From: Gautieria morchelliformis
Taxonomy: Eukaryota > Basidiomycota > Agaricomycetes > Gomphales > Gomphaceae
Reading direction: 5' to 3'
Length of the DNA: 64,000 bases
Assembly: GCA_015179125.1 (NCBI GenBank)
Contig: WHVA01000241.1
Location: 1 to 64,000, forward strand
In this document: one piece after another, positions 63,332-64,000 of the stretch
Position numbering within the stretch: the first letter of the stretch is position 1
Layout of the letters: each line of letters begins with the position of its first letter
The notes under the pieces: model-generated
What the model was told of the DNA's origin: nothing
Database searches by the model: none
The model's input: only the letters and a program-made list of their open reading frames with translations
Made by a program: the position numbers and the translations under genes

Positions 63332-64000
63332 ATGCTATTAGACCAAGCCGAATTTCTACGCGGCCATCCTATATTCGCGAGAAACCCACTTGAAACGCCT
63401 TCCGATCTGTCTTTGAACAACCTGTCAAGTTTTAAAGAATCGCGGAGTCTCTCTACTAATCTCAAACACAGTTCCCGGAATGGTGTAGGAAGACGTACAA
63501 TCATGGCACTGCGCGAATCTGACCTCTTACTGGCCGTGGGCAGTGAGATCAGAATCACTTCTTTGTCTGACCCAAGAGGCCTCAATCAGCAGCAAAGGTC
63601 TTACAAAGTGTGCTATTATGCGTGCAGTCTATCTTGACGCGACTCACTGCCACATGTAGACGTTATACACACCAAATGTCGAATTTGAAATACGCCAATT
63701 GACCGTTAATCATAACGGAAAGCTATTGGCTGTTGCAGGAAGTCATCAAGTCGCGGTCGTCTCATTGCCTCGTGCTGGCTACTCCAAGCTTGTTACGTCC
63801 CAAGTTGACTGTCGGTGAGCCTCCATCAAACTTGCCTATATTGAATGGGATTCCTCAATACTCTAAAGAACTATTCAGGTTGGCCAGTTCCACCACGCGA
63901 CGAGCTCGGCCGCGCCAGTGGCAAAGGTTGAATGGCACCCGTGGGGCAAGAGCGCATGCACACTGCTTGTCATGACAGTCGATGGCACGTTCCGGTGTGC
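63332..64000 (+). CDS. Nucleoporin Nup82/Nup88, N-terminal part (cut by window end)
   Basis: Exons 63332-63607, 63660-63814 and 63869 to beyond 64000. The start of a beta-propeller: RRTIMALRESDLLLAVGSEIRI, YTPNVEFEIRQLTVNHNGKLLAVAGSHQVAVVSLPRAGYSKLV, and VAKVEWHPWGKSACTLLVMTVDGTFR. These blocks fit the Nup82/Nup88 propeller that anchors the mRNA export platform on the cytoplasmic side of the pore. The third exon begins at AACTATTCAG (acceptor TAAAG); a later AG would break the frame. The rest of the gene lies outside the window. Confidence 0.85.

Overview
The window is nuclear DNA of a filamentous basidiomycete, most likely a mushroom-forming Agaricomycete. Genes carry many short introns (mostly 46-65 bp) and very small exons, the protein families are fungal, and the mobile elements are Ty3/Gypsy and Ty1/Copia retrotransposons of the kind usual in Agaricomycetes. 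I could not fix a genus. No rRNA, tRNA or CRISPR array was recognised. All exon boundaries were read by eye from splice consensus, frame continuity and family knowledge, not from transcripts.

Positions 1 to about 26,500 form a transposon island. It starts with two copies of a TATA-bearing repeat module separated by AT-rich repeats and a 17-bp minisatellite. Four decayed Gypsy relics follow: 3.4-5.6 kb (-), 10.2-11.4 kb (-), 14.3-19.0 kb (-) and 19.6-22.5 kb (+). Two inverted copies of a ~1,025-bp solo LTR have perfect 5-bp target duplications; one sits in a Gypsy relic, the other interrupts a coiled-coil/Cys-rich host pseudogene. A cytochrome P450 fragment lies at 6.3-7.0 kb. A complete 971-bp mini-Copia element (two 175-bp LTRs around a shortened gag, target duplication CTATG) sits inside a further LTR at 25.1-26.1 kb. 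In the Gypsy relics the coding frames are repeatedly cut by TGA at positions where Arg (CGA) is expected, which suggests CpG deamination.

From 27 kb to the end the DNA is dense with conserved genes: KDM5/Lid2 histone H3K4 demethylase, CorA/Alr1 magnesium transporter, serine/homoserine O-acetyltransferase (Cys2-like), SF3B6 (p14), eIF4A3/Fal1, SF3A3/Prp9, synaptojanin-type phosphoinositide phosphatase, Svp26/TEX261, Did2/CHMP1, two proteins of unknown function around 49-53.7 kb, a Laa2-like acidic protein, a mitochondrial enoyl-CoA hydratase, a conserved unknown protein, then proteasome beta1 (Pre3), Rpn12 and alpha7 (Pre10), and the start of a Nup82/Nup88 nucleoporin.

The genic half is built from divergent pairs: six pairs have start codons only 61-123 bp apart. 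Three spliceosome or exon-junction factors lie within 4.5 kb, and three proteasome subunits within about 3 kb. The two divergent promoters serving the proteasome genes share a palindromic pair of motifs, GACGCGTC followed by ACGCGCGTC, not seen in the other four divergent promoters. This is the most interesting regulatory signal in the window. Two or three otherwise intact genes contain an apparent one-base deletion, two of them in C or G runs, which may be assembly errors.
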